This document shows positions 1-10,351 of a DNA stretch of 64,000 bases, piece after piece. The first letter of the stretch is position 1, and each line of letters starts with the position of its first letter. The notes below the pieces were generated by a model that was given only the letters and a program-made list of their open reading frames with translations, ran no database searches and had not been told where the DNA came from. The stretch lies in NCBI GenBank assembly GCA_018262095.1, contig JAGTRW010000033.1, positions 31,656-95,655 on the forward strand. Direction: 5' to 3'. The stretch is from Pseudomonadota bacterium. Its GTDB lineage: Bacteria > Pseudomonadota > Gammaproteobacteria > Burkholderiales > Rhodocyclaceae. The position numbers were made by a program, and so were the translations under genes.

Positions 1-3000
1 CCCGCGCCTGCCGTTCAAAGCGATCGAGCGGCAACGGTCGAGCGAAATAATAACCCTGATAGCCATGGCAGCCGATGCTCGCCAGACGCTCTTTCTGAGC
101 TTCGTTCTCGACGCCTTCGGCGATGACCACCAGGCCAAGGCTTTGCCCGAGCGCGACGATGGTGCGAACGATGGCCTCATCGCTGGCGTCGGAGAGCAAC
201 TCGCTGACCAAGGACCGATCGATCTTGAGCTGATCGAGCGGCAAACGCTTCAGGTACGACAGCGACGAATAGCCCGTACCGAAGTCGTCGAGCGAGAAAC
301 CGATTCCCTTCGCCCGCAGGAGGGTCATCTTGCCAATGGCCTCATCGACATCTTCCACCAACATGCTTTCCGTCAGTTCCAGCTTGAGCCGGTACGGATT
401 GGCGCCGCTGCACTCGAGCGCCGCCAGCACCTGACTCACAAAATCTTGGTGGTGAAGCTGGCGGGCGCTGACATTCACTGAAAGAACGAGATGGTCGAAG
501 CCTGACCGTTGCGCCCAGTTCGCCAATTGCGCACAGGCGGTGTCGACCACCCATTGGCCGATCGAAAGAATCAGCCCGCTTTCTTCGGCCAAGGGAATAA
601 ACTCCTCTGGAGCGACGAGCCCGCGCCCAGGGTGCTGCCAGCGCAACAGCGCTTCGGCGCCAAGCAGGGCGCCCGATGAATCGACCAACGGCTGATAGTG
701 CATGACGAACTGCTCTTTGAGAATCGCCTCGCGCAGCTCGGATTTCAACGCCGCATGGGCTTTTACCATGGACTGCATCTGCGGATCGAAGAAACACAGG
801 GCGTCGCGCCCGGCCGCCTTGGCCTGGTACATCGCCAGATCGGCTCGCTTCAAGAGCTCGCTGACGCCGAGCCGGCTTTCGAACAGCGCGATGCCGATGC
901 TGGCTGAGCTCTGATACGTCGCGCGGGCGACTTGGCAGGTCTGATTGAGCGCCGCCAGGATTTTCTTGCCGACGAGTTCGGCCTGGTTCGCCGCCTCGGC
1001 GTCGATCGCGCTCAAGCCGTCGAGCATCACCACGAATTCGTCGCCGCCGATGCGCGCCACGGTATCGCCTTCGCGGACGCAGGCGAGCAGACGCTGGGCG
1101 ACCTGCTGCAGCAGCAGGTCACCGACGTCGTGACCGAACGTATCGTTGAGTTCCTTGAAATGATCGAGGTCGATGAACAGCAGAGCGCCCTGGCGATGGT
1201 GTCGGGAGCGGCCGGCAAGCGCCTGTTCCAGTCGATCGAAAAGAAGCCGCCGGTTGGGCAGGCTGGTCAGTTGGTCGTAGAAGGCAAGGTTCTTGATCTT
1301 CTCTTCGGCCATCTTGCTCTCGGTGATGTCCAGGAACACTGAAATCCCGGCGACCACCTCGCCGCGCGAGTTCCTGATCGGTGCCGCGCGCGACATGACG
1401 ATGCGCTCGCTGCGATCGGCGCGGCGAATCACGAATTCCCTGGCGCCCGTCTCGCCTAAACGGATTGCGCGAGCCAGCGGAATTTCACTGCTGTCCAGCG
1501 GACGCCCATCAAGGTCGAACAGCGACCGGTCGGAAAGGAAGCGGTCGATGCTCAAACTGTAAACGGCGCGCTGTCGATCTTCGCCGTGAATCAATAACCC
1601 TGCGTCGTTCAAATAGCGTAGCGTGCCATCGTTCGCGTTCGCAATCGCAATACCTGCCGGCGTCTGGTCCATCGCCGCACGAAGAATCGCCTGAGTTTCA
1701 TGCAAGGCCTCCTCGGTCCGGTATTTCTCGGTGACATCGGAAAAGACCAGAACGACACCGACGATTTCGCCACGCGCATTGCGAATCGGCGAAGCGCTGT
1801 CGGCTATCCGGTATTCGTCGCCATCGCGCGCGAGCAGCACCGTGTGACTGGCCAGACCGACGACCTTGCCTTGCTCAATCACCCGGTGCACCGGATTGGC
1901 GACGGTCTGGCGGGTGTCGGCATCGATAATGCGGAACACTTCGCCAAGTGGACGGCCGCGGGCCTCGTCGAAAGCCCAGCCGGTCAGTCGCTCGGCCGTC
2001 GGATTCATTCGCGTCACCCGGCCGTCGATATCGGTGGCGATCACGGCGTCGCCGATCGAATGCAGGGTAATCGTCAGATTTTCTTCGCTGGCGCGCAGCG
2101 CCTCGATCGATCGTCGCAGTTCGCTGATATCGCGGAACTCGCTGACGCGGACCATCCGGCCCTGGTAAGGAATGCTTTTGCCCTGGACGATGAGCGGACA
2201 GCGCGTACCATCGCGGCGCAATCCTTCGATTTCGTAGGCTGGCCGATAGTCGCCCGCCGTTCGGCGCCTGACCAACTCGCGCCACTCGGGAGCGATCAGT
2301 TGCATGCCGTCCATGCCGATCAACTCGTCGACCGGGTAACCGGAGAGTTCGGCAAGCGCCTGGTTGCAGTCGATATTGACCCCGCGATCATGCACTGCAA
2401 TACCGCCAAAAGACGCGTCTTGCAGCGCTCTGAACCGCGCCTCGCTCTCCTGCAAAGCCGCCTCGCGTCGGCGCAAGGTCCTGAGCAGCGCTTCGCCCTG
2501 CTCTTTTTCTTCAAGCAAGGCGCTGGTGACGCGGCGCAAGGCACGCAGCGGCAAGATCTGCATGACGACGAAAACCAGGGCGCCGAGCAACAGGCCAAGC
2601 AGGCCTGCGGTCGCCGTCTTGAACGCCACGCTGCGTAGCGAAGCGCTGACCTCGACCCGACCGACGACACCTTCGCCATCGAACAAGGGATGACTGCGCG
2701 TCAAGAGCAGCGATTTTTCGACCTGGCCGGCTTCGGCGAGCAGTGCGTCCTGCGCGTCAAATACCCGAATCTGTTCGTCTTCGAGCCGTCCCGATTTGCG
2801 CGCCAGCAGTCCCCGTAGCGGGCCTTCAGCGTACCGCCATGAATCGGGCGCCGCAGCGATCAAGCCATTGAGCGCCGCGGCCGCAGTCCGCGCTTTGGCG
2901 GACAGTTCTTCGGCGCGATCGTGGTAAGCCACCAGGCCATAGCCGAGCGGCAGGCACAGCGCAAGCAGCAGCGAGATGGCCGCGGCCACGCCGTTGATGA

Positions 3001-3031
3001 TGCGCGCAATGTCTTCCCGCTTGATTTTCAT
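1..3031 (-). CDS. PAS/GGDEF/EAL cyclic di-GMP signalling protein (3' end outside window)
   Basis: Membrane-anchored protein of at least 1010 residues that makes and/or degrades cyclic di-GMP. An N-terminal membrane segment (about residues 9-33), a periplasmic stretch and a second membrane segment (about 130-160) precede a coiled coil and three PAS-like modules. The GGDEF motif is intact at residues 662-666 with an RxxD inhibitory site (REGD) just upstream. The EAL domain begins at 793 (EALLRW) and keeps NVSARQL, ELTES, DDFGTGYSS and AEGVE, so both catalytic halves look intact. The frame stays open to base 1, so the last residues are missing here. The start is the ATG at 3031. It follows the receptor gene on the same strand by 94 nt. 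The periplasmic part suggests an external ligand, not identifiable from sequence. Confidence 0.9.
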   Translation of the reverse strand, partial: MKIKREDIARIINGVAAAISLLLALCLPLGYGLVAYHDRAEELSAKARTAAAALNGLIAAAPDSWRYAEGPLRGLLARKSGRLEDEQIRVFDAQDALLAEAGQVEKSLLLTRSHPLFDGEGVVGRVEVSASLRSVAFKTATAGLLGLLLGALVFVVMQILPLRALRRVTSALLEEKEQGEALLRTLRRREAALQESEARFRALQDASFGGIAVHDRGVNIDCNQALAELSGYPVDELIGMDGMQLIAPEWRELVRRRTAGDYRPAYEIEGLRRDGTRCPLIVQGKSIPYQGRMVRVSEFRDISELRRSIEALRASEENLTITLHSIGDAVIATDIDGRVTRMNPTAERLTGWAFDEARGRPLGEVFRIIDADTRQTVANPVHRVIEQGKVVGLASHTVLLARDGDEYRIADSASPIRNARGEIVGVVLVFSDVTEKYRTEEALHETQAILRAAMDQTPAGIAIANANDGTLRYLNDAGLLIHGEDRQRAVYSLSIDRFLSDRSLFDLDGRPLDSSEIPLARAIRLGETGAREFVIRRADRSERIVMSRAAPIRNSRGEVVAGISVFLDITESKMAEEKIKNLAFYDQLTSLPNRRLLFDRLEQALAGRSRHHRQGALLFIDLDHFKELNDTFGHDVGDLLLQQVAQRLLACVREGDTVARIGGDEFVVMLDGLSAIDAEAANQAELVGKKILAALNQTCQVARATYQSSASIGIALFESRLGVSELLKRADLAMYQAKAAGRDALCFFDPQMQSMVKAHAALKSELREAILKEQFVMHYQPLVDSSGALLGAEALLRWQHPGRGLVAPEEFIPLAEESGLILSIGQWVVDTACAQLANWAQRSGFDHLVLSVNVSARQLHHQDFVSQVLAALECSGANPYRLKLELTESMLVEDVDEAIGKMTLLRAKGIGFSLDDFGTGYSSLSYLKRLPLDQLKIDRSLVSELLSDASDEAIVRTIVALGQSLGLVVIAEGVENEAQKERLASIGCHGYQGYYFARPLPLDRFERQAR

Positions 3032-3125
3032 CTCAGTTCGCAATCACTCGGGGTTCCCGGCCCCTGTGCCGCACCGGACGCACCGGACGCACTGGCCGCC
3101 AGGCGACCCGACAGGCGTTCACCGA

Positions 3126-4736
3126 CTACAGCCGGTAAGCCGAGACGATCTGGCTCATTTCCTTGGCCACCGCGTCAAGCTGGCGCGCCGATTCGGCGCT
3201 GTTCTGCGCCGCGGCGCTGCTCTCCTCGGCCATCTGGGCGATGCTCTCGACGCTGCCGGCGATGGTGTTGCTGGCCTGGCTTTGTTCGCGGATCGCCGCG
3301 GTGATTTCCTCGACCATCGCCACCGCGTGCTGGCTGGCCTGGGTGATCCGGCCGATCGCCGCGCTGGCGTTGCCGGCGCGCGCCACGCCGGTCTCGACCA
3401 AGGCCACGGCCTCGCTCATTCCTTCGGCCACTTCCTTCGAGACACTTCTGATCGAACCGATCATCGTCGAAATCTCGGTTGTCGAACTCGCCGTACGCTC
3501 GGCGAGCTTGCGTACTTCGTCGGCAACGACGGCAAAACCGCGTCCCTGCTCACCGGCGCGCGCCGCTTCGATTGCCGCGTTCAAGGCCAGCAGGTTGGTC
3601 TGTTCGGCAACCTCCTTGATCACCGCGACGATCGTCGAGATCTGTTCGCTCGAAGCTTCAAGCTCGCGGATTCGCGCCGACGCCTGGCCGACCGATTCGG
3701 CGATCTGGTTGATGTCACCGACGGTCTGCGCGATCACCGTTTCGCCTTCACTCGCGTATCGACCCGATTCGCTGGAGAGCGAATGCGCTTCGTCCGAGCG
3801 GTCGCTGACGTGCGTGATGCTGACCGTCATCTGCTCGACGCTGGCGGCCATGCTCGACGCCGAATCGCTCTGCTGCGCCGAAGCGGCGGCGACCTGGTTC
3901 GAAGCCAGCGCGAGTTGTGCCGACGCATCGGCAACCTGGTGCGTGCTTTGGGTGATGGCACGCAGGCTCACGCACAACTTGTCGATCAGGCGGTTCAACG
4001 CCGCCGAAACCGAAGCGATCTCGTCATTGCCGACCACTTCGGCGCGCGCCGTGAAATCGAGGTCGCCTTCAACGCGCGAAATCGCCCGTTGTATCGACGA
4101 CAGCGAGCGATTGATGCCGCGGATCACGACGAAGCTGATTCCGGCGATCAGCAACGAGGCGATCAGCGTGAGCGCAATGGTGATCCACAGACCGCGTTGG
4201 GCGGTCGCTTCGGCGGTCACGGCGTGCTGTTCAGCGGCAGCATCGTTAAGCGCGATATGCTCGTCGATCAGCTTGACGAGCTGTGCACGGCTGGCGCTCA
4301 TCGCCGCAGTTTGTTCGAGCGCACCAGCCTTGTCGTTGGCGCGCGACTTGTCGACCACCGCCGGCAGCCTGCCGAGATAGTCCGCGGTCGCCGCCTTTTC
4401 GGCTTTGAGCAATTCGAGGCCCTTGGGCGAACTCTGCATCTTTTCGTAGCTGGCGAGCGAATCGCTCATTCCCTTGGCGGCCGTGGCCATGGTCTTTTCG
4501 AGTTCGGCCATCTGCTCCTTTTGCGCACTGCCGATGTGCCGGTACAGGCTCAAGGCGATGACCTGCTGGTGCGACTTTAGCTGGTAGATCGTCTGGATTC
4601 CTGGAATGGTTCTGTTGTTGGAATACTGCAGCGCGTCGTCGATTCCGTTGGCGACGAAAATACCGAGCCCGCCGACGATAACCAGTGCGGAAATGGCGCT
4701 CGCCGCCATGACCTTCAATTTGTTCGAAATGCTCAT
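3126..4736 (-). CDS. Methyl-accepting chemotaxis protein (4-helix-bundle sensor, HAMP)
   Basis: Inner-membrane chemoreceptor of 536 aa. It has an N-terminal membrane helix (about residues 8-30), a periplasmic helical region of about 150 residues resembling the 4HB_MCP class, a second membrane helix near 190-210, a HAMP domain and a cytoplasmic signalling domain. The signalling hairpin is canonical ([19 protein letters not shown] then [12 protein letters not shown]), so it should couple to ordinary CheW/CheA. No C-terminal CheR-tethering pentapeptide is visible; it ends VSAYRL. The frame is open upstream to 5357, but I place the start at the ATG at 4736, which has GGGAG about 10 nt upstream and gives a normal receptor N-terminus. 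It lies downstream of a two-component pair on the same strand. Confidence 0.92.
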   Translation of the reverse strand: MSISNKLKVMAASAISALVIVGGLGIFVANGIDDALQYSNNRTIPGIQTIYQLKSHQQVIALSLYRHIGSAQKEQMAELEKTMATAAKGMSDSLASYEKMQSSPKGLELLKAEKAATADYLGRLPAVVDKSRANDKAGALEQTAAMSASRAQLVKLIDEHIALNDAAAEQHAVTAEATAQRGLWITIALTLIASLLIAGISFVVIRGINRSLSSIQRAISRVEGDLDFTARAEVVGNDEIASVSAALNRLIDKLCVSLRAITQSTHQVADASAQLALASNQVAAASAQQSDSASSMAASVEQMTVSITHVSDRSDEAHSLSSESGRYASEGETVIAQTVGDINQIAESVGQASARIRELEASSEQISTIVAVIKEVAEQTNLLALNAAIEAARAGEQGRGFAVVADEVRKLAERTASSTTEISTMIGSIRSVSKEVAEGMSEAVALVETGVARAGNASAAIGRITQASQHAVAMVEEITAAIREQSQASNTIAGSVESIAQMAEESSAAAQNSAESARQLDAVAKEMSQIVSAYRL

Positions 4737-4843
4737 CGTGTAATTTCTCCCGTAACAAAAGAACGAGCGGCAAAAGCCACGGCAAGACTGCAAAAAAGAG
4801 GGTTTTTGAGACTTGAGTACGACCCGCGCATGGCGCGCGACCG

Positions 4844-5563
4844 CTACTCGCTCAATTGCACGTGGCCGGAAAACTCGTAGCCACGCCCGTAGGCAGAACG
4901 CAGCGGCAGTTTGAGCCCGACCTTGTCGCCGACCTTGCGGCGCAGGCGGCTGATCAGCGCTTCGAGGCGATGCGCGCTGCCCGCGTCGAAGATGCCGTCG
5001 ACCTGTACGATCAATTCCTCGCGCGAAGCGAAGCGCTGCTCGCCGCCAAAGAGCGTTCTGAGGACGGCCAGTTCGCTGGCCGAGAGCAGTACGGCGACAC
5101 CGTTGGGCGAGGTCAGCACGCGCGCGACGACGTCGAGCTGCCATGGGCGCTCGACGATAGTCTGCGGCGTCAGCAGCGAGCTGGCGAAATCCGGGACCGC
5201 CGCCGAAACGCGTCGATGGACCGAGAGCAGCGTCGCCTCCAGTTCCTCCGGATCGACCGGCTTGACCAGATAGGCGTCGGCACCATCCTTGAGACAGGCG
5301 ATGCGTAGTTCGCGCTCGTCGCGCCCAGTGCACATCACGACGCCGATGCGCTGGCACGGGTGCACCTCGCGGAACAGTTCGAGCCCGCTGCCGTCGGGCA
5401 GATTGATGTCGAGCACGATCAGATTCGGCGCCTGCGCAAGCGCCGCGCTGGCGGCGGCCAAGGTTCCCGCGCTACGCACGCGAAAACCCGAGCCGGACAG
5501 GTAAATGGCGAGTTCCTCGCAGAGCTCTTGGTCGTCCTCGACGAGCAGTACCGACGGTTTCAT
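4844..5563 (-). CDS. OmpR-type response regulator
   Basis: Cytoplasmic DNA-binding response regulator, 239 aa. The receiver domain (residues 1-120) has acidic residues at 9-11, phospho-acceptor Asp52 (VLDINLP) and the conserved Lys in LVKP. The C-terminal half is a winged helix of Trans_reg_C type ending with the usual RGRGY-like motif (GRGYEF). Its start codon overlaps the stop of the upstream kinase gene by 4 nt (ATGA), so the two are co-translated and almost certainly partners. Target genes are unknown; the adjacent receptor and GGDEF/EAL genes on the same strand are candidates. Confidence 0.93.
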   Translation of the reverse strand: MKPSVLLVEDDQELCEELAIYLSGSGFRVRSAGTLAAASAALAQAPNLIVLDINLPDGSGLELFREVHPCQRIGVVMCTGRDERELRIACLKDGADAYLVKPVDPEELEATLLSVHRRVSAAVPDFASSLLTPQTIVERPWQLDVVARVLTSPNGVAVLLSASELAVLRTLFGGEQRFASREELIVQVDGIFDAGSAHRLEALISRLRRKVGDKVGLKLPLRSAYGRGYEFSGHVQLSE

Positions 5564-7542
5564 GACGTTTGTCCAGCCGTAGCCTGCCTAATCGGCAGCC
5601 GCAATTCAAAAGTCGCTCCGGCGCCCGGACGCGAAATACAATCGGCGCTGCCACCATGGTGGCGAACCACGTTGGCGACCAGCGACAGACCGATACCGAA
5701 GCCGGCGCTGCCCTTGCCGGCCGAGCGCGGGAAGATGCCGAACAGGCGCTGGCGGTCGGCCTCGGCGATTCCCGGCCCGCCATCGCTGACGCGGTAGACG
5801 ACCGTTCCGGGGTGCGCCGCGTCACAGCCGACGCTCAGCGTGATCGGCGAATCCGGCGGCGAATACTTGATCGCGTTGTCGAGCAGATTGACGAGTGCCA
5901 GCGTCACCAGTTCGGAATCGATCGTGATCTCGGCCGGCAAGTCGTCGGCGGCAACGTATTCGATAGTGCGACCCGAATGCGCTGCGCCGATCTGGGCGCA
6001 GGCCTCGAGCGCCGGAAAGCCCGGCGAGCATTCGTCAAAATCAGCAGCGAAATCAGCGCCGGCCAGGCGCTGCAAGCGCAGGCTGCGGTCGATCAATTCG
6101 CTCATGCGACGCGCCGCCTTGGCCAGCCGAGCTATCCTTTGCCGTACCGCCTCATCGGCATCGACCAGTCCGACGCGCAGATTGCTCAACCCATAGACGA
6201 TGAAACCCAAGGGATTGCGCAATTCATGCGCGACAAAGGCGAAGAGCCGCGTCTGCTCGTCGCGCAAGGTCTTCTCCTGCTCGACCAGCGAGCGGTTGAG
6301 CCGCGCGTCGGCGATGGCGCGCAGCCGTTCGTCGTAAATCGATTTGACGTCGAGCAGCAATCCCATATTCACCAGCAGGCAATACGAAAGAACGGCTCCG
6401 ATGACGCTCGTTTCGATCCACCCGGCGCCGTCGATGGCCCCCCAGGCCGTCAGGACCGGCATCAGCGTCGGCAGCATAAAACCTGTCGCGCCAGCAAAGA
6501 AGCAGATCGCTCGACGCCGACCGGCGCGATACGCTTGCCAGGACAACCAGGCGAACAGTGCGATCGACAGCACCACGGTCAGTTGCATGAGCGGCCCGAC
6601 GACGCGAAACTGATCGAGCGGGATGCTCAGTGTCGAAGCGACGCAGACCAGCACCGCCCACTTGAGCCAGGCGTTGAGGCGCGGAAAAAAGGCTTGCGTG
6701 CGCAGCGCCTGCTGCATGAACAGCAAGACCACCGCGGGGAGCAGGCAGACGTTGATGTTGTGAAGGGCGTCGGCGATCGCCGGCGAATTCGGAAAAGCGA
6801 ATTGCGCGGTGAATCCCAGCGCGGTCGCCAGAAACTGCCCCAAGAACAGGCACGACGCGATAAACACCAGATAGCGCCGGTCGCGGATCATCACGCCGCC
6901 GCAGAAGCTCATCAGCAAGGTGCTGACGATCACGCCGAAAGCCACGCCGATCGCCATCAATTCGGACTGCGCGGCAAGGCGAAAGGCTTCGGGTTGCCAT
7001 AGCGTCAGCGAAAACATCAGCGACGAAGTGCTCTCGACGCGCAGGTAAAAGACGCGACGCTGGTCGTCGGGCAGCACCACGGGAAACAACGGATAGCGGT
7101 AACGACAAGGGCGGGCGGCGAAAGGCTGACGGTCGCCGGCACGCAGAATCAGCGTTTGCCCGCCCTTGCCGTCAGGACCGTAAAAACGGTAATCGTCGAT
7201 CACCGCATTGCCCGCCTCGAGCCGCCACTGCGCAGGGGCGTCGGCCTCGCGTTGCAGCGGGATGCGCAGCCAGACGACGTCGCGCGTAAATCCCAGCGAC
7301 ACGCCGTGCTGCTGCGCCACAAAGCGGTTCTGCATCGATGGCGCGGCGACGTCATCGATCGTCAGCAAGCCACCGGGGTCGCGCAGCAGCGCGATCTGAT
7401 CGCCCAGCGTGCGCTGTTCCTCGCCGACCAGCAAAGGTCGCAGGCCGTCGCGGTCGGCGGCCGTTGCCGAAGCGCAGAGAACCAGCAGCGCCGTCAAACA
7501 GAGCAGAGAATGCCGCAGTGCTGCGATCATTAGCCGAAGCAT
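5560..7542 (-). CDS. 7TMR-DISM sensor histidine kinase
   Basis: Sensor kinase of about 660 aa with a signal peptide (hydrophobic run ending ASATA), a periplasmic beta-rich DISM-type sensor (about residues 30-170), seven predicted membrane helices (about 180-390) and a cytoplasmic kinase core. The H box FVAHELRNP carries the likely phospho-His at 439; an N box (LLDNAIKYSP) and G boxes (DGGPGI, GFGIGLS) follow, so it should be active. DISM sensors often bind carbohydrates or related small molecules; the ligand cannot be told here. The frame opens further upstream to 7602, and starts at 7602, 7542 or 7530 are all possible with weak ribosome sites. I prefer 7542 because the signal peptide follows directly. 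It overlaps the regulator gene by 4 nt. Confidence 0.88.
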   Translation of the reverse strand: MLRLMIAALRHSLLCLTALLVLCASATAADRDGLRPLLVGEEQRTLGDQIALLRDPGGLLTIDDVAAPSMQNRFVAQQHGVSLGFTRDVVWLRIPLQREADAPAQWRLEAGNAVIDDYRFYGPDGKGGQTLILRAGDRQPFAARPCRYRYPLFPVVLPDDQRRVFYLRVESTSSLMFSLTLWQPEAFRLAAQSELMAIGVAFGVIVSTLLMSFCGGVMIRDRRYLVFIASCLFLGQFLATALGFTAQFAFPNSPAIADALHNINVCLLPAVVLLFMQQALRTQAFFPRLNAWLKWAVLVCVASTLSIPLDQFRVVGPLMQLTVVLSIALFAWLSWQAYRAGRRRAICFFAGATGFMLPTLMPVLTAWGAIDGAGWIETSVIGAVLSYCLLVNMGLLLDVKSIYDERLRAIADARLNRSLVEQEKTLRDEQTRLFAFVAHELRNPLGFIVYGLSNLRVGLVDADEAVRQRIARLAKAARRMSELIDRSLRLQRLAGADFAADFDECSPGFPALEACAQIGAAHSGRTIEYVAADDLPAEITIDSELVTLALVNLLDNAIKYSPPDSPITLSVGCDAAHPGTVVYRVSDGGPGIAEADRQRLFGIFPRSAGKGSAGFGIGLSLVANVVRHHGGSADCISRPGAGATFELRLPIRQATAGQTS

Positions 7543-7757
7543 GTCAAAAGTGAAGGCCGGTAAGATATCCGACGACCAAAGCCAAGGCAAATACTCACAC
7601 ATACTGACACGCCTAACAAAAAAATTGCCTATCTCGGCGCTGTCGTGGCTGGCATAATCACGCTCCTCGCGGCTTTTTTTCGCCGAGTGCTGTCGTTTTC
7701 TAGCGTTTCAAGTCGGTCGCCCGCGCCTCAAAAGACGGGCAAACAATGGAGTAGATT

Positions 7758-9518
7758 ATGCGCTTTTCGAACATGCGGATCGCTTATCGATTGCTGGTTG
7801 TCGTACTGGTCGGCGCCTTGGGGCTGGCGATCTTCACCTTTGTTTCGCTCTCCAATTTGCGCACCACCCTCGAGTCGGAGCGCGAAAACAAGACCAAGGA
7901 ACACGTCGAGGTCGCGCAGACCTTGATCCGTGGAATTGTCGACGATGCGTCAAAGAGCGGGCGTTCGAGCAAAGAGGCGCAGCGACAGGCCTTAAGCGCA
8001 TTGCGCGCGGTACGCTATGCCGGTGACGAGTATTACTGGGTTAACGACTCCGCCGGAATGATGTTGATGCATCCGATCGACAAGGCCCTTGAAAACACCT
8101 CGGTGATGGGCGTCAAGAACAGCAAGGGCGTCGCCATCTTCTCGAGCATGATCGACGTCGCACGCACCAACGGCGGCGGTTTCTATCACTACGAATGGAA
8201 GAGCCACGACGATCCGGCGCCACGCGCCAAGATTGCCTATGTCACTTACATTCCGGAGTGGGATTGGATTATCGGGACGGCCGTCTATGTGGACGACATC
8301 GACGCCCTCTACCTGACCCAGGCGTGGCGTTTGGGCGGCATCGGCCTGATCACCTTGTTGATTTCCGTGCTCACCGCCCTACTGATCACGCGCACCGTGG
8401 TCAAGCCGCTGTCGGCGGTGGCCTTGCAGATGAACGAACTGGCCAGCGGCCGCCTCGATATCAAGATAGAGAACACCGATCGCGGCGATGAAATCGGCGC
8501 GATGACGCGTGCGTTAAGTTCGGTGCAGACCAACCTGCTGGCCATTGCCGGCGCCGCCGATGAGATCGCGCAGGGCAATCTGACGGTCACCATCGAGCCG
8601 CGTTCGGAATGGGACCGGCTGGGAATCGCGCTCAAGACCATGCTCGTGCAACTGCGCCGTCTGGTCGCCGAAACCGCGAGCACGGCGAAGGCGGTGCATG
8701 ACGGTGCGACGACGATTTCGGCTTCGGTCGAGAGTCAGGCGACGGCATCGAGCGAGTTGTCGTCTTCGGTCGCCGAGATCACCTCGACCATGGAGGAGCT
8801 CTCGGCATCATCGTCGCAGATCTCCGAGCACTCCGGCGCCGTCGTCGAGATTGCCAACAAGACGCTCGACAGCAGCCGCATGGGAACCGAGGCGATGGAG
8901 CAGCTCGCCGCGCGCATGGCCAGCATCCGCGACGAAAATCGCAGCAGTCTTGACGACATCATCGGACTGGGCAAGACGTCCAAGGAAATCAGCAAGGTGA
9001 TGACGATCATCAACGTCATTGCCGATCAAACCAAGCTGATCGCCTTCAATGCGGCGCTGGAAGCAGCCAGTGCCGGCGAGTCCGGTCGGCGTTTCAGCGT
9101 CGTGGCCGCAGAAATTCGCCGACTGGCCGACAGCGTCACCGATTCCACCGGTGAAATCGAAAGCAAGGTCAGCGAGATTCAGGACTCGATCAGCCGCCTG
9201 GTGATCACCTCGGAAAAAGGCGCCAGCGGCATCATCGAAGGCATGGAGGCAACCACGCACACCGCCGACCGGCTCAGCGAACTCGTTGAAGCGGCAAGCA
9301 AGACGGCCAGTGCGGCGCAGCAGATTTCGCTGTCGACGCAGCAGCAGAAGACGGCCGTCAGCCAAGTGGTGATCGCGTTGCGCGAGATCGTCGGCGCCAC
9401 GCATCACACGGCGCAGTCGATGTCGCAGCTTTCAGACGTCAGTCGCAACATGGCCGGCTTGTCGTCCGACATGGATGGTCAGGTCTCTCGTTTCCGGCTG
9501 AACGCCAAGGCCGGCTGA
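7758..9518 (+). CDS. Chemoreceptor with single Cache domain, first gene of chemosensory operon
   Basis: Receptor of 586 aa: membrane helix (about 10-32), a periplasmic single Cache domain (about 35-190, with EYYWVND and GGGFYHYEW typical of sCache_2), a second membrane helix, HAMP, and a long cytoplasmic coiled coil. The hairpin tip is divergent: DQTKLIAFNAALEAASAGE then GRRFSVVAAEIRRLAD, instead of the usual [19 protein letters not shown] and [12 protein letters not shown]. This points to a dedicated partner set, probably the CheA/CheW encoded just downstream. The start has GGAG 6 nt upstream. Cache domains of this kind often bind short organic acids; that is family knowledge, not shown here. 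Confidence 0.92.
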   Translation: MRFSNMRIAYRLLVVVLVGALGLAIFTFVSLSNLRTTLESERENKTKEHVEVAQTLIRGIVDDASKSGRSSKEAQRQALSALRAVRYAGDEYYWVNDSAGMMLMHPIDKALENTSVMGVKNSKGVAIFSSMIDVARTNGGGFYHYEWKSHDDPAPRAKIAYVTYIPEWDWIIGTAVYVDDIDALYLTQAWRLGGIGLITLLISVLTALLITRTVVKPLSAVALQMNELASGRLDIKIENTDRGDEIGAMTRALSSVQTNLLAIAGAADEIAQGNLTVTIEPRSEWDRLGIALKTMLVQLRRLVAETASTAKAVHDGATTISASVESQATASSELSSSVAEITSTMEELSASSSQISEHSGAVVEIANKTLDSSRMGTEAMEQLAARMASIRDENRSSLDDIIGLGKTSKEISKVMTIINVIADQTKLIAFNAALEAASAGESGRRFSVVAAEIRRLADSVTDSTGEIESKVSEIQDSISRLVITSEKGASGIIEGMEATTHTADRLSELVEAASKTASAAQQISLSTQQQKTAVSQVVIALREIVGATHHTAQSMSQLSDVSRNMAGLSSDMDGQVSRFRLNAKAG

Positions 9519-9528
9519 GCCGTTCGCG

Positions 9529-10351
9529 ATGGCCATCCGGGTCCTGCTGGTCGACGACAGCGCCGTAGTGCGCAATTTGCTGCGCGCCATTTTCGAAAAA
9601 GACGATGCTTTCGAGATCATGGGCGAGGCGGCCAACGGCTTGGAAGCCGTCGCGCAAGTCAGGCGCGAGCGCCCCGGACTGATCGCCATGGACCTCGAAA
9701 TGCCGCTGATGGGCGGCGTCGAGGCCATCGAAGAAATCATGAGCTTTTGTCCGGTGCCGATCCTGGTGGTCACTGATCACGCCAACGCGCAGCATGCCTA
9801 CGCCGCCGTCGCGCACGGTGCGATCGATGTCATGGCCAAGTCAGGCTTGTCCGAAAACGGGGGAAAGGGGCTCCTCGCTCGGGCGCATCTGGTGGCGTCG
9901 ATCCCGGTGATCACGCACATCAAATCGTTGCGCCGACCGGCGCCAAAACCGGCGGCGGCACTCGCTCTGCCGCCCCGGGCAAGGAACTTGTCGCGGCCCG
10001 GCGCGGTATTCGGAGTCGTTTCTTCAACCGGCGGACCGCAAGCACTGTGCCGCCTGTTAAGCCAGCTTCCGGTCAACTTCAATTGCCCGATTCTGATCTC
10101 CCAGCACGTCATTCCGGGTTTCGCCGCGGGCATGGCGAAATGGCTGGCGACCGAATCGAGCCTGCCGCGCCATGGGTCTGGCCCGCATCAAGGCAGTTGG
10201 CGGTACGACTTTGGCGCAGGACGCGGCCTCATCGGTGATTTACGGAATGAACCGGGTAGCCATCGAGGGCGGCGCCGTGCAGCGGGTGCTGCCGCTCGAC
10301 GAAATCGCCGCAGCAATGGTGCAATTGGCTTGCGTGGCGGAGCGCTCATGA
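9529..10351 (+). pseudogene. cheB: cheB remnant: internal deletion and frameshift in the methylesterase domain
   Basis: CheB removes methyl groups from receptors. The receiver domain is intact (phospho-acceptor Asp55 in AMDLEMP). The methylesterase domain starts normally with catalytic Ser166 (SSTGG) and His193 (QHVIPGF), then breaks near 10165-10172. The remaining C-terminal part (GLARIKAVGGTTLAQD through LPLDEIAAAM) is readable only in the +1 frame and stops at 10349-10351, overlapping the cheR start (ATGA) as expected for the ancestral gene. By comparison with family proteins about 75 residues are missing, including the segment that carries the catalytic Asp (GMG-DG). As it stands the frame runs on into cheR, giving one 760-codon reading frame 9529-11811. 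Either a real inactivating deletion or an assembly error. Confidence 0.85.

Noticed and set aside
7633..7687. CTCGGCG/CGCCGAG dyad with a T run in the divergent gap before the Cache receptor
   Set aside because: The arms are 41 nt apart and the T run is inside the loop, so it does not form a terminator; no convincing promoter boxes were found there.
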